Shown: positions 1 through 6,636 of the stretch, piece after piece
How the letters are laid out: each line of letters starts with the position of its first letter
Position numbering within the stretch: the stretch's first letter is position 1
NCBI GenBank assembly: GCA_027080545.1
Contig: JALWRV010000385.1
Coordinates: 1-11,997 of the forward strand
Reading direction: 5' to 3'
DNA length: 11,997 nucleotides
Origin: Parvularculaceae bacterium
Lineage (GTDB): Bacteria > Pseudomonadota > Alphaproteobacteria > Caulobacterales > Parvularculaceae
Made by a program: the position numbers and the translations under genes
The notes under the pieces: generated by a model
What the model was told of the DNA's origin: nothing
The model's input: the letters and a program-made list of their open reading frames with translations, nothing else
The model's database searches: none

Positions 1-1
1 T

Positions 2-1027
2 GCCTTGGCCAACCATGGACAAAAGATCGCCTATATTTCGGGGGAAGAATCGGTCAGCCAGATCAGGCTGCGGGCCAACCGAATGGGAATAGCCGATAGC
101 ACCATTGAACTGGCGGCGGCGACCTCGCTTTCCTCAATTCTGGCATCGGTAAAAAAACAAAAACCCGCAGTGCTGATCATGGATTCAATCCAGACCGTCT
201 GGTCTGATGCCATTCCCGCTGCCCCTGGCACGGTGACGCAAGTACGCGCCTGTGCTCAGGAATTGGTGCGCTATGCCAAGCAGAGCGGTTGTGTGCTGCT
301 CTTGGTAGGGCATGTAACCAAGGATGGGCAAATTGCCGGTCCGCGCGTCGTGGAACATATGGTCGATGCGGTTTTATATTTTGAAAGCGAAGCTGGGCGT
401 TCTTTTCGCATTTTGCGTGCGGTTAAAAACCGCTTCGGAGCCGCCCATGAAATTGGCATTTTCGAGATGACCGGCAAGGGCTTGCGTCCGGTCTCCAACC
501 CGTCAGAGCTTTTTTTAAGCGAAACCGATGGGGATATTTCCGGCTCGGCCGTGTTCGCAGGGCTAGAGGGCACACGGCCTGTATTGGTGGAATTTCAAGC
601 CTTGGTATCACCATCCACATTGGGTGCCCCGCGCCGCGCCGTGGTGGGATGGGACGCAGCTCGGCTCTCCATGTTGCTGGCGGTGCTAGATACCCGGTGC
701 GGGCTGGATTTTTCGCGCGCCGATGTGTTTTTGAATGTCGCCGGAGGGATGCGTGTTTCTGAGCCAGCCGCCGATTTGGCCGCCGCCGCCGCCCTCATCT
801 CAGCACTGCTCGACCAGCCCCTCCCCCGCAAATCAGTAATTTTTGGCGAGGTCGGTCTTTCCGGAGCAATCCGCCCCGTACCCCAGCCCCAAGCGCGAAT
901 CAAAGAGGCCGCCAAGCTCGGATTTGAGCAAATCCTATCCCCCTTCACCGCCAAGGCTCGCACCGTGCGCCTGCATGAATTCCATAACCTGTCAGATTTT
1001 GTGCGCTATTTGAAAAAACGCGCTTGA
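2..1027 (+). CDS. radA: DNA repair protein RadA, C-terminal part (5' end outside window)
   Basis: RadA (Sms) is a RecA-like ATPase with a Lon-type C-terminal domain. It promotes branch migration of recombination intermediates in DNA repair. The reading frame is open from base 2, so the N-terminal zinc finger and Walker A loop lie upstream of the window. Numbering from the TTG codon at position 5, the fragment shows the GEES strand region (residues 13-16), a Walker B strand ending in LIMDSIQ (57-63), the VGHVTKDG segment (101-108) and the RadA signature KNRFG (141-145). It also shows the Lon-like region with VFLNVAGGMRV and VIFGEVGLSGAIRPV (about 241-293). It ends at TGA like a full-length RadA. 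The TTG at 5 is not the true start. A 79-base gap separates it from cvpA, so co-transcription is possible but not shown. The family call is very secure. Confidence 0.96.
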   Translation, partial: ALANHGQKIAYISGEESVSQIRLRANRMGIADSTIELAAATSLSSILASVKKQKPAVLIMDSIQTVWSDAIPAAPGTVTQVRACAQELVRYAKQSGCVLLLVGHVTKDGQIAGPRVVEHMVDAVLYFESEAGRSFRILRAVKNRFGAAHEIGIFEMTGKGLRPVSNPSELFLSETDGDISGSAVFAGLEGTRPVLVEFQALVSPSTLGAPRRAVVGWDAARLSMLLAVLDTRCGLDFSRADVFLNVAGGMRVSEPAADLAAAAALISALLDQPLPRKSVIFGEVGLSGAIRPVPQPQARIKEAAKLGFEQILSPFTAKARTVRLHEFHNLSDFVRYLKKRA

Positions 1028-1106
1028 CCCCATGGTAAAGGTGGCTTTTTTTGGTTAGAAACGAGGCCTGTGTAAAAGTGGGGGAAGTGGGTGGAAGGTT
1101 TGGTCT

Positions 1107-1613
1107 ATGACCTGGTTTGATGGGATTGTGATAGCGGCGCTTAGCCTGTCCACCCTGTTCGCTTTCGCCCGTGGCCTTACCCGCGAAATGATCTCCCTTC
1201 TGGTACTGGCTGTGGGCTTTATCGCTGCCATCTATCTCAGCCAGCCCATTGGCGCGCTGGTCGGGGCCAATAATAGCACTTTTACCAAATTGCTCCTATT
1301 TCTGGTCATTTTTGCCATCATTTTCATTATGACTTTACTGGTGGTTGAGGGGCTGCGGCACAAATTTATGGGCGGCAAAATCGGCCTTATTGACCATATA
1401 TTGGGGGGGCTATTCGGGCTGGTGCGCGGCTTTGTGCTGATCGGCGGGCTCTATTTGATCATTAATTATTATGCCGTCGATGGAAATGCCCCTGACGGGT
1501 TCAAGAATGCAGCGACTCTGCCCATAGCCAAAGCATCAGCGGATATGCTGGAAAATATCGGCTTTGAGACCTTGCCCGGCGATTATCAACCGGATAAGCA
1601 ACCGAGTACATAG
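1107..1613 (+). CDS. cvpA: CvpA family inner-membrane protein
   Basis: CvpA is a small inner-membrane protein first linked to colicin V production. Its biochemical role is not settled; in other bacteria it has been tied to envelope stress resistance. The 168-residue product shows four hydrophobic segments at about 4-22, 27-47, 60-82 and 99-122, then a short polar tail. It has the typical family opening of Asp near residue 5 and an ARGLTRE-like loop (21-27) between segments 1 and 2. The conserved glycine-rich DHILGGLFGLVRG stretch (96-108) precedes the last helix. The ATG is preceded by GGAAGG at 1093-1098, a good ribosome binding site at 8 bases. It sits between radA and purF, the usual alphaproteobacterial order, and 36 bases before purF, so the two are probably co-transcribed. 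Confidence 0.9.
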   Translation: MTWFDGIVIAALSLSTLFAFARGLTREMISLLVLAVGFIAAIYLSQPIGALVGANNSTFTKLLLFLVIFAIIFIMTLLVVEGLRHKFMGGKIGLIDHILGGLFGLVRGFVLIGGLYLIINYYAVDGNAPDGFKNAATLPIAKASADMLENIGFETLPGDYQPDKQPST

Positions 1614-1649
1614 CAACAGCCGACAGGCCAAAGTTTACGTGGTGAGAGA

Positions 1650-3191
1650 ATGAAATATCCGGCCCAACCCACCATTGAGACCCGCGCTGCTGCTGATTTT
1701 CTCAAACGCGAAGCCCGCTTCCCACAAAACCAATCCTATTTCGCCGACCGTGCCTTGAAAGAAGAATGCGGTATTTTCGGCATCATTGGGGCGGAAGAAG
1801 CGGTCGCCAAAACCGCCCTAGGATTGCATGCCTTACAACATCGCGGACAAGAAGCCGCGGGCATTGTTTCTTGGGATGGCAGTCGCTTTCATTCGGAAAA
1901 AAAAATGGGATTGGTGGCCGATAATTTTTCCGACGAAAAAGTGCTGGCACGTCTAAAGGGCAGTGCGGCTATTGGTCACACACGCTATTCCACCACCGGC
2001 GAGACGGTTTTACGCAATGTGCAACCTTTTTTCGCCGATCTTGATCGCGGCGGCATTGCAGTTGCCCATAATGGCAATCTCACCAATGCCCGCACCTTGC
2101 GCAAAGAACTGATCCGCAAAGGATCCATATTTCAAACCACCTCAGACTCCGAACATTTTGTACAATTGGCCGCCTTGTCCCGGGGCATGAATATGATCGA
2201 CAAGGTTATCGATAGCCTAACGGCTGTAGAAGGGGCCTACGCCTTGTGCATTCTAACTCAGGAATTGCTGATCGGGGTGCGCGATCCCGTGGGCATTAGA
2301 CCCCTCGTCTTGGGACGGCTAGGCAATGCGCCGGTTTTGGCTTCAGAAACCTGTGCCTTTGATTTGATCGGGGCTGACTATGTGCGTGATGTAAAGCCCG
2401 GCGAGGTAGTAATTTGTCGCGCTGATGGTTCTGTGGAAAGTCGGCAGGTTTTTCCAGAACCTAAACAGACACGCCCCTGCCTATTTGAGATGATCTATTT
2501 TGCGCGACCCAATTCATTTATCGACGGTCAAAGTGTCTATCAACTCCGCAAACGTCTTGGGCGACAATTGGCCCGCGAAGCCCCGTGTGATGCGGATATG
2601 GTCTCTCCCATTCCCGATTCCGGCGTCGCCGCCGCCATTGGCTACGCCCAAGCCACCAATATCCCCTATGAGATGGCACTTATTCGTGGCCATTATGTGG
2701 GGCGCACCTTTATTCAACCGGCGCAATCTATTCGCGAAGCCGGCGTACGGCGCAAACATTCGGCCAATAAAGGGGTGATCAAAGGGCGTAAAGTGGTACT
2801 AATTGACGATAGTTTGGTGCGCGGCACCACCTCGCGGCAAATCATCGCCATGTTACGCAAGGCCGGGGCCAAAGAGGTGCATTTGCGCATTGCCTGCCCC
2901 CCCATTCAATATCCAGACTTTTACGGCATTGATACACCATCACGAGAAGAATTACTCGCCGCCAGCCGATCCGTGGAAGAGATGCGCACCATTATCGGCG
3001 CCGATAGCCTGTCTTTCCTATCTCTTGATGGCATGTATGAAGCCTTTGGCAAGGGACCACGACAAAAAGACGCCCCCGCTTTTACAGATCATTGCTTTAC
3101 CGGCGATTACCCCACGGCACTAACCGATCAGGATCACCGCTCGACCATCGCCAAGATTGAGCAGCTGAGCCTATTGGCGGAGAGTGGGTGA
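1650..3191 (+). CDS. purF: Amidophosphoribosyltransferase (PurF)
   Basis: PurF catalyses the first committed step of purine synthesis, converting PRPP plus glutamine to 5-phosphoribosylamine in the cytoplasm. The N-terminal half is an Ntn-type glutaminase. Its nucleophile should be Cys40 in KEECGIFGI, exposed by removal of a 39-residue propeptide. LHALQHRGQEAAGIV and AHNGNLTN are the glutamine-domain signatures. The C-terminal half is a phosphoribosyltransferase with the PRPP loop VVLIDDSLVRGTTS (382-395) and GRTFIQP ahead of it. The length of 513 residues is normal for the Bacillus-like class. Of the four Fe-S cysteines of Bacillus PurF, the one after NRS is matched (RPCLFEMIY). The one in HPCFYG is replaced by Asp (YPDFYG), and the CxxC near the end is reduced to a single Cys (DHCFTG), so a cluster is unlikely. 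The stop overlaps the thyA start by one base. Purine-repressor control is not visible. Confidence 0.97.
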   Translation: MKYPAQPTIETRAAADFLKREARFPQNQSYFADRALKEECGIFGIIGAEEAVAKTALGLHALQHRGQEAAGIVSWDGSRFHSEKKMGLVADNFSDEKVLARLKGSAAIGHTRYSTTGETVLRNVQPFFADLDRGGIAVAHNGNLTNARTLRKELIRKGSIFQTTSDSEHFVQLAALSRGMNMIDKVIDSLTAVEGAYALCILTQELLIGVRDPVGIRPLVLGRLGNAPVLASETCAFDLIGADYVRDVKPGEVVICRADGSVESRQVFPEPKQTRPCLFEMIYFARPNSFIDGQSVYQLRKRLGRQLAREAPCDADMVSPIPDSGVAAAIGYAQATNIPYEMALIRGHYVGRTFIQPAQSIREAGVRRKHSANKGVIKGRKVVLIDDSLVRGTTSRQIIAMLRKAGAKEVHLRIACPPIQYPDFYGIDTPSREELLAASRSVEEMRTIIGADSLSFLSLDGMYEAFGKGPRQKDAPAFTDHCFTGDYPTALTDQDHRSTIAKIEQLSLLAESG

Positions 3192-3985
3192 TGCAAGTCT
3201 ATCTTGATCTCTTGGAACGGGTTTTGGACGAGGGCAGCGAGCGAGGTGATCGCACCGGCACCGGCACACGCTCTGTATTCGGCCATCAAATGCGGTTTGA
3301 TCTGGCTAAAGGGTTTCCGCTGGTCACCACCAAGAAACTACATTTGCGCTCAATCATTCACGAGCTGTTATGGTTCATTGCCGGGGATACGAACATCGCA
3401 TATTTGCGCGACAATAAGGTCAGCATTTGGGATGAATGGGCCGATGAGGCGGGTGATCTTGGGCCCATCTATGGCAAGCAATGGCGCTCTTGGGGCACTC
3501 CTGATGGCGCAACCATTGATCAACTCAAGCAGCTACTCGCGGATTTAAAAACCAATCCCAATAGTCGGCGCCATATTGTTAGTGCATGGAATGTAGCGGA
3601 ACTGGACAAGATGGCCTTACCACCCTGCCATTGTCTATTTCAGTTTTATGTGGCCGATGGGCGGCTTTCCTGTCAGCTTTATCAGCGCTCGGCGGACATT
3701 TTCCTCGGCGTGCCCTTCAATATCGCTTCCTACGCCTTATTGACCCACATGATGGCGCAAGTGAGCGGTTTACAGGTGGGGGATTTTATCCACACGCTGG
3801 GAGACGCCCATCTTTATCTGAACCATTTGCAACAGGCGCGTTTGCAATTGCAACGCACGCCCCTGCCCCTGCCCCGCCTGAAACTAAACGCAGCTGTAAC
3901 AGATCTGTTTAACTTCACCTTTGAAGACATTGAGATTATCGGTTACGAAGCACACCCCTCTATCAAAGCGCCGATTGCGGTTTAA
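3191..3985 (+). CDS. thyA: Thymidylate synthase ThyA
   Basis: ThyA converts dUMP and 5,10-methylene-tetrahydrofolate to dTMP and dihydrofolate. The start chosen is ATG at 3191, giving 264 residues, the same length as Escherichia coli ThyA and in register with it; a GTG one codon earlier (3188) is less likely. Conserved residues fall at E. coli positions: Arg21 in DRTGTGT, the Arg126-Arg127 pair in NSRRHI, catalytic Cys146 in LPPCHC, and Asn177 in PFNIASYALL. The C-terminus IKAPIAV matches the family closure over the active site. The start overlaps the purF stop (TGATG) and the stop overlaps the folA start (TAATG), indicating translational coupling within one transcript. The dihydrofolate made here is the substrate of the next gene product. 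Confidence 0.98.
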   Translation: MQVYLDLLERVLDEGSERGDRTGTGTRSVFGHQMRFDLAKGFPLVTTKKLHLRSIIHELLWFIAGDTNIAYLRDNKVSIWDEWADEAGDLGPIYGKQWRSWGTPDGATIDQLKQLLADLKTNPNSRRHIVSAWNVAELDKMALPPCHCLFQFYVADGRLSCQLYQRSADIFLGVPFNIASYALLTHMMAQVSGLQVGDFIHTLGDAHLYLNHLQQARLQLQRTPLPLPRLKLNAAVTDLFNFTFEDIEIIGYEAHPSIKAPIAV

Positions 3986-4542
3986 TGGGGGAGCTGTTGG
4001 AACGCCAAACCAATATGCCTCTCGCCATTGTCGTGGCCATGGGGCAGAATAATGTTATTGGCAAAGGCAATGGCTTGCCGTGGCGGCTTTCTGATGATTT
4101 GAAATGGTTTAAGCAAAACACCCTCGGCAAGCCGACCATCATGGGACATAATACCTATCGCTCTATCGGTCGCGCCTTGCCCGGGCGGGATAATGTGGTG
4201 ATCACCCACCAAGCAGATGTGGCCTATAAGGATGTAACCATCGCCCATGATTTGGAAGATGCCATTACCATCGCTGAAGCCTTCGCCTTGGCCCGACAGG
4301 TTCAAGAAATATGCATTATTGGCGGCGGTGAAATCTATCGCCAAGCCTTACCGCTGGTGAAGAAAATCTATCTCACTCGAGTGGCCGTAGAAATTGACGG
4401 CGATGTCTTCTTTCCGGCTCTTGACCCCGAGCAATGGGAAGAAGAGAGGGTCAAAGATCTCAAATCCGACGAGAAAAATGACCATGATGCGATATTTTCC
4501 ATTCTCACCCGCCGACCAGAACATTTTGATATTGCGGACTAA
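3985..4542 (+). CDS. folA: Dihydrofolate reductase
   Basis: Dihydrofolate reductase regenerates tetrahydrofolate with NADPH and is the functional partner of ThyA. From ATG at 3985 (185 residues) the family features are: NNVIGKGNGLPWRLSDDLKW (22-41) with the catalytic acid Asp38 (E. coli Asp27), the IMGHNTYRSIGRALPGR cofactor and substrate region with Arg68, and the glycine motif IIGGGEIYRQALP (111-123). The start is uncertain. The ATG at 3985 overlaps the thyA stop. However, family similarity begins at a second ATG at 4015 (product MPLAIVVAMG..., 175 residues), and the first ten residues look unrelated to the family. Neither start has a well-spaced strong ribosome binding site; GGGGGAG at 3987-3993 is too far from 4015. 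The 3' end overlaps the convergent gene at 4539 by 4 bases. Confidence 0.95.
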   Translation: MGELLERQTNMPLAIVVAMGQNNVIGKGNGLPWRLSDDLKWFKQNTLGKPTIMGHNTYRSIGRALPGRDNVVITHQADVAYKDVTIAHDLEDAITIAEAFALARQVQEICIIGGGEIYRQALPLVKKIYLTRVAVEIDGDVFFPALDPEQWEEERVKDLKSDEKNDHDAIFSILTRRPEHFDIAD

Positions 4543-5312
4543 TATCTTTCTTTTTTAGCCGTCCAGTTTTTCCTATTTTCTTTCGGGTATATTTTATTTG
4601 ATGTAAGTGAATGGGTGAAACCATCGCGTTTTTCGGCTGGCAAATCATTCAAAGAAAACTTCCCCCAATCAGGGGACGACCAGGTGCTGACATAGGCAAA
4701 ACGACGGTCAATATGGGGAAACTCTAATTTTTTCTTATCTATCTCCGTTTGATAAATTTGATCCCGAAATTGATTTATACCAATTGGCAAATCCTGTTCT
4801 TTAAAATACAGGGCGCATTGATGATAATCATCATATAAGTCGGCTACTATTTGTTTTTCTCTCGTAGCGCGATCATATTTTATAATCGGTTTGGTTTCCT
4901 CTCCGCTCTTGCCCCCTGGCGGATCAAAATAAACAACCGTTCCATTTTTATGAAGATAAGAACGCATGAGCGAAGAAACATGTGATCCAGACCCAATAAT
5001 GAAGCGAACAGGCGCATCATCAATCGTAAATTCCCAACCGCGAATACGATAATCTAGAATGGCTCCTGTAGTCGCGCTGAGGGTTGTCGGCTCCAATTCC
5101 CGCCACCCTTCACGGGGAAATTCTGCGCTCAAAAGATCGAAATCGAGGTTTTCACCCGTGCAATATTGCAGAAAAAATTGCAGTAAGGGTGATTGGCTTT
5201 CAATTCGACTTGAGGCCTGGGTATGCATACCTGAAAACAAGAAAAGGGTTACGAATATTATCAGCAATGCAAGTGAGCGATTCTTGTTTGAATAGTATAC
5301 AGCCTTCCACAT
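4539..5312 (-). CDS. Unrecognised exported protein, paralogue of the upstream gene
   Basis: I do not recognise a family with known function. The 257-residue product starts with a signal peptide: a charged start (residues 1-12), a hydrophobic core LALLIIFVTLFLF (14-26) and a likely signal peptidase I site after TQA (33). The mature part has exactly two cysteines, Cys51 (QYC) and Cys166 (YHQC), which could form a disulfide in the periplasm or outside the cell. Other marks are GW at 69-70, IIGSGSHVSSL (105-115), LYDDYHQC (159-166) and SNKIYP near the end. The same landmarks recur in order in the preceding gene (5316-6113), so the two are paralogues. The start is three bases after that gene's stop, and the ribosome binding site GAGGAA lies inside its last codons, so they are coupled. 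AT-rich composition (24/60 GC on the line at 4681) differs from folA. Confidence 0.8.
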   Translation of the reverse strand: MWKAVYYSNKNRSLALLIIFVTLFLFSGMHTQASSRIESQSPLLQFFLQYCTGENLDFDLLSAEFPREGWRELEPTTLSATTGAILDYRIRGWEFTIDDAPVRFIIGSGSHVSSLMRSYLHKNGTVVYFDPPGGKSGEETKPIIKYDRATREKQIVADLYDDYHQCALYFKEQDLPIGINQFRDQIYQTEIDKKKLEFPHIDRRFAYVSTWSSPDWGKFSLNDLPAEKRDGFTHSLTSNKIYPKENRKNWTAKKERY

Positions 5313-5315
5313 TTG

Positions 5316-6113
5316 CTATTCTTCCTCGCCATCTCCATGCAATGGATATATTTTATGCGCACTCAAGACCACACCAAACTCTGATATTCCGTAATTCGCG
5401 GAAGGATATAAGTTAAAGCTCCCATAATTATCAACCTGCCAAATATAGACATAGGACAAGCTTGGAAGGACGGGATCTTCAGCAGCACCAACCTTGACGC
5501 CATCAATACGCGTTTCTTCTATATCATATTGTAGTTGCTCTATACTCCCAAGTTTATTGGCTTGAGAAATATATAGGCTGCAATCATGGTAATCATCATA
5601 AAGCTCATGCCTCTCCAGAACTTCTCCCGATTTTGCATTCTTTTTGATGACAAGCTTAGATTTATTTTTGTTGGATGGTTCAAAATGAACAACCCCACCA
5701 TTTTCATGAACTTTACGCACCCATAAAGACGCAACCCTAGAACCGGAACCAACAACTAATCTCAATTGAACATCATTCAACCAAAATTCCTCACCACGAA
5801 CATGGTTGGGTAAAATTCCATTAGTTGTATTTCTTATCTCCACCAAAGAAAGTGGTCGCCAATCATCTTCTACAATGGTGAGCAACCTTTCATAATTCAG
5901 ACGCTCTCCTAGGCATTGATCTAAAAAATATTCAACAATGAAATTATCCGATTGAATTTGGATTCGGCTGTTCTTATCACTGTCCGCCCACACGGGCGCA
6001 ATCTGAAAAATAGGGATAAGGAAGGAAAACAAAAAATAGTGCGCCAATAGGTTCTTTATCCTTCTTATATCAATTACATTCATATATCTATAGATCAAAT
6101 CGGCGCATCCCAT
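5316..6113 (-). CDS. Unrecognised exported protein, first of a paralogous pair
   Basis: I cannot assign this a function. From ATG at 6113 the product is 265 residues; an in-frame ATG at 6083 gives 255 and a more usual signal-peptide length. Neither start has a clear ribosome binding site. The hydrophobic stretch (about 21-42 of the long form, after RRIK) ends in PVWA, a good cleavage site before Asp44. The mature protein has two cysteines, Cys67 (DQC) and Cys178 (YHDC), at nearly the same spacing as in the downstream paralogue (111 against 115 residues). Shared landmarks are YFLDQCLGERL with FFLQYCTGENL, VVGSGSRVASL with IIGSGSHVSSL, GGVVHFEP with GTVVYFDP, and LYDDYHDC with LYDDYHQC. It is second in the inferred three-gene operon, 30 bases after the acidic gene. 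Low GC (20-21 of 60 on sampled lines) suggests acquired DNA. A periplasmic or secreted location is inferred from the signal peptide only. Confidence 0.78.
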   Translation of the reverse strand: MGCADLIYRYMNVIDIRRIKNLLAHYFLFSFLIPIFQIAPVWADSDKNSRIQIQSDNFIVEYFLDQCLGERLNYERLLTIVEDDWRPLSLVEIRNTTNGILPNHVRGEEFWLNDVQLRLVVGSGSRVASLWVRKVHENGGVVHFEPSNKNKSKLVIKKNAKSGEVLERHELYDDYHDCSLYISQANKLGSIEQLQYDIEETRIDGVKVGAAEDPVLPSLSYVYIWQVDNYGSFNLYPSANYGISEFGVVLSAHKIYPLHGDGEEE

Positions 6114-6143
6114 TCGACAAAATAATTCCCGATTGTTTGTGCG

Positions 6144-6494
6144 TCATAATGATGAAACGACGAGAGGTTCATCAAGATTTATTGTAAAATCATCTCCATC
6201 ATAAACTCCATTATTATTCGTATCAACGAATCCGCCATTCGAGTTAGGGTCAGCTGATACAACCCAAGTCCCATCTTGGGGATCATACCCGAAATCCAAA
6301 TTAGGATACGCTTCTTCTAATAATTGTAATAAAGCAGAAAAGTAAACATCTATGTCTGGTCCAACCCCTTCATAATAGCCTTCTCCTTGAAAACCCGTAT
6401 TGTTTGGGGTTAGGTAAAACTCATAACCTGCTGACTCATATTGATAATTTTCTGGCGATCCAACAATGATAATTTCATCTTCAACGATTGGCAT
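6144..6494 (-). CDS. Small highly acidic protein with EF-hand-like calcium loop
   Basis: This is an unrecognised 116-residue protein. The start is well supported by GGAGGAG five bases upstream of the ATG. It has no Lys, Arg, His or Cys and about 22 Asp/Glu, so it is strongly anionic. Residues 91-102 (DTNNNGVYDGDD) fit a 12-residue EF-hand loop: Asp1, Asn3, Asn5, Gly6, Asp9, Asp12, with Asp rather than Glu in the last position. A second DxNxNG half-motif precedes it (82-87). The protein lacks a classical signal peptide; it opens with MPIVEDEIIIVGSP and is rich in Tyr. Calcium binding is inferred from the motif. Absence of basic residues and cysteine is common in calcium-dependent secreted proteins, but no secretion genes are in the window. 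It leads the inferred operon with the two exported paralogues, and its stop is in frame with the next gene. Confidence 0.72.
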   Translation of the reverse strand: MPIVEDEIIIVGSPENYQYESAGYEFYLTPNNTGFQGEGYYEGVGPDIDVYFSALLQLLEEAYPNLDFGYDPQDGTWVVSADPNSNGGFVDTNNNGVYDGDDFTINLDEPLVVSSL

Positions 6495-6521
6495 TTTCTC
6501 CTCCGATCTGTTACGAGCGTT

Positions 6522-6551
6522 AGGCTACCCCCCCCCTCTTTAGCGTGTCAA
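6522..6551 (-). promoter_or_regulatory. Predicted sigma70 promoter with a G9 tract in the spacer
   Basis: Read on the minus strand, a perfect -35 box TTGACA (6546-6551) is followed by an 18-base spacer and TAGCCT (6522-6527). TAGCCT keeps the three most conserved -10 positions (T1, A2, T6). Nine of the spacer bases are a run of G. Transcription would begin near 6515, giving a leader of roughly 20 bases that contains the GGAGGAG ribosome binding site of the 6494 gene. Loss of one G would bring the spacer to the optimal 17. The boxes are visible; promoter activity is inferred. Confidence 0.5.
6528..6536. repeat. Homopolymer tract, nine C (G on the minus strand)
   Basis: Nine consecutive C residues lie between the divergent genes at 6494 and 6637. 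Tracts of this length are prone to slipped-strand mispairing in bacteria. The tract sits between the predicted -35 and -10 boxes of the minus-strand operon, where length changes would alter promoter spacing. Its length may also vary through sequencing error. Confidence 0.85.
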
Positions 6552-6636
6552 AATTTGCATTATATGCTACGGAGCAAACAGCTAACTCCCTTTAGAGAAA
6601 GCCTGTCACCCTCACCCAAGGCCTAAGGATAATTTT

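Larger units (their letters stand above)
4543..6551. other. AT-rich accessory block, possible horizontally acquired segment
   Basis: Hand counts on 60-base lines give 18-24 G+C here (lines at 4681, 5401, 5641 and 6301) against 28-38 in flanking genes (2281, 3421, 7021). The three genes inside are unrecognised, and the strand switches at both borders. No integrase, transposase, tRNA or clear flanking direct repeat was seen, so the mechanism of entry is unknown. The right border is soft and lies somewhere between 6494 and 6636. Confidence 0.5.

Noticed and set aside
1028..1060. Short hairpin-like CCAT/GTGG followed by seven T after radA.
   Set aside because: Four pairs including a wobble is too weak to call a terminator, and radA-cvpA-purF are often transcribed together.
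4543..4560. Direct repeats or att sites at the edges of the AT-rich block.
   Set aside because: By eye, only short T-rich matches occur near the two borders, with no repeat long enough to be convincing.
4539..6494. Toxin-antitoxin or effector-immunity system in the accessory block.
   Set aside because: No toxin motif, nuclease signature, antitoxin DNA-binding domain or secretion partner is visible. Two signal-peptide paralogues plus an acidic protein do not specifically support it.
6557..6567. Inverted repeat GCAT-TAT-ATGC as an operator, overlapping a TATAAT on the minus strand.
   Set aside because: Four-base arms are expected by chance. The TATAAT lacks a matching -35 box at 16-18 bases upstream.
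6540..6568. Plus-strand promoter for the crotonase gene (TATGCT at 6563-6568 with TTAGCG 17 bases upstream).
   Set aside because: The -35 match is poor. Some promoter must lie here, but I cannot fix it from sequence.
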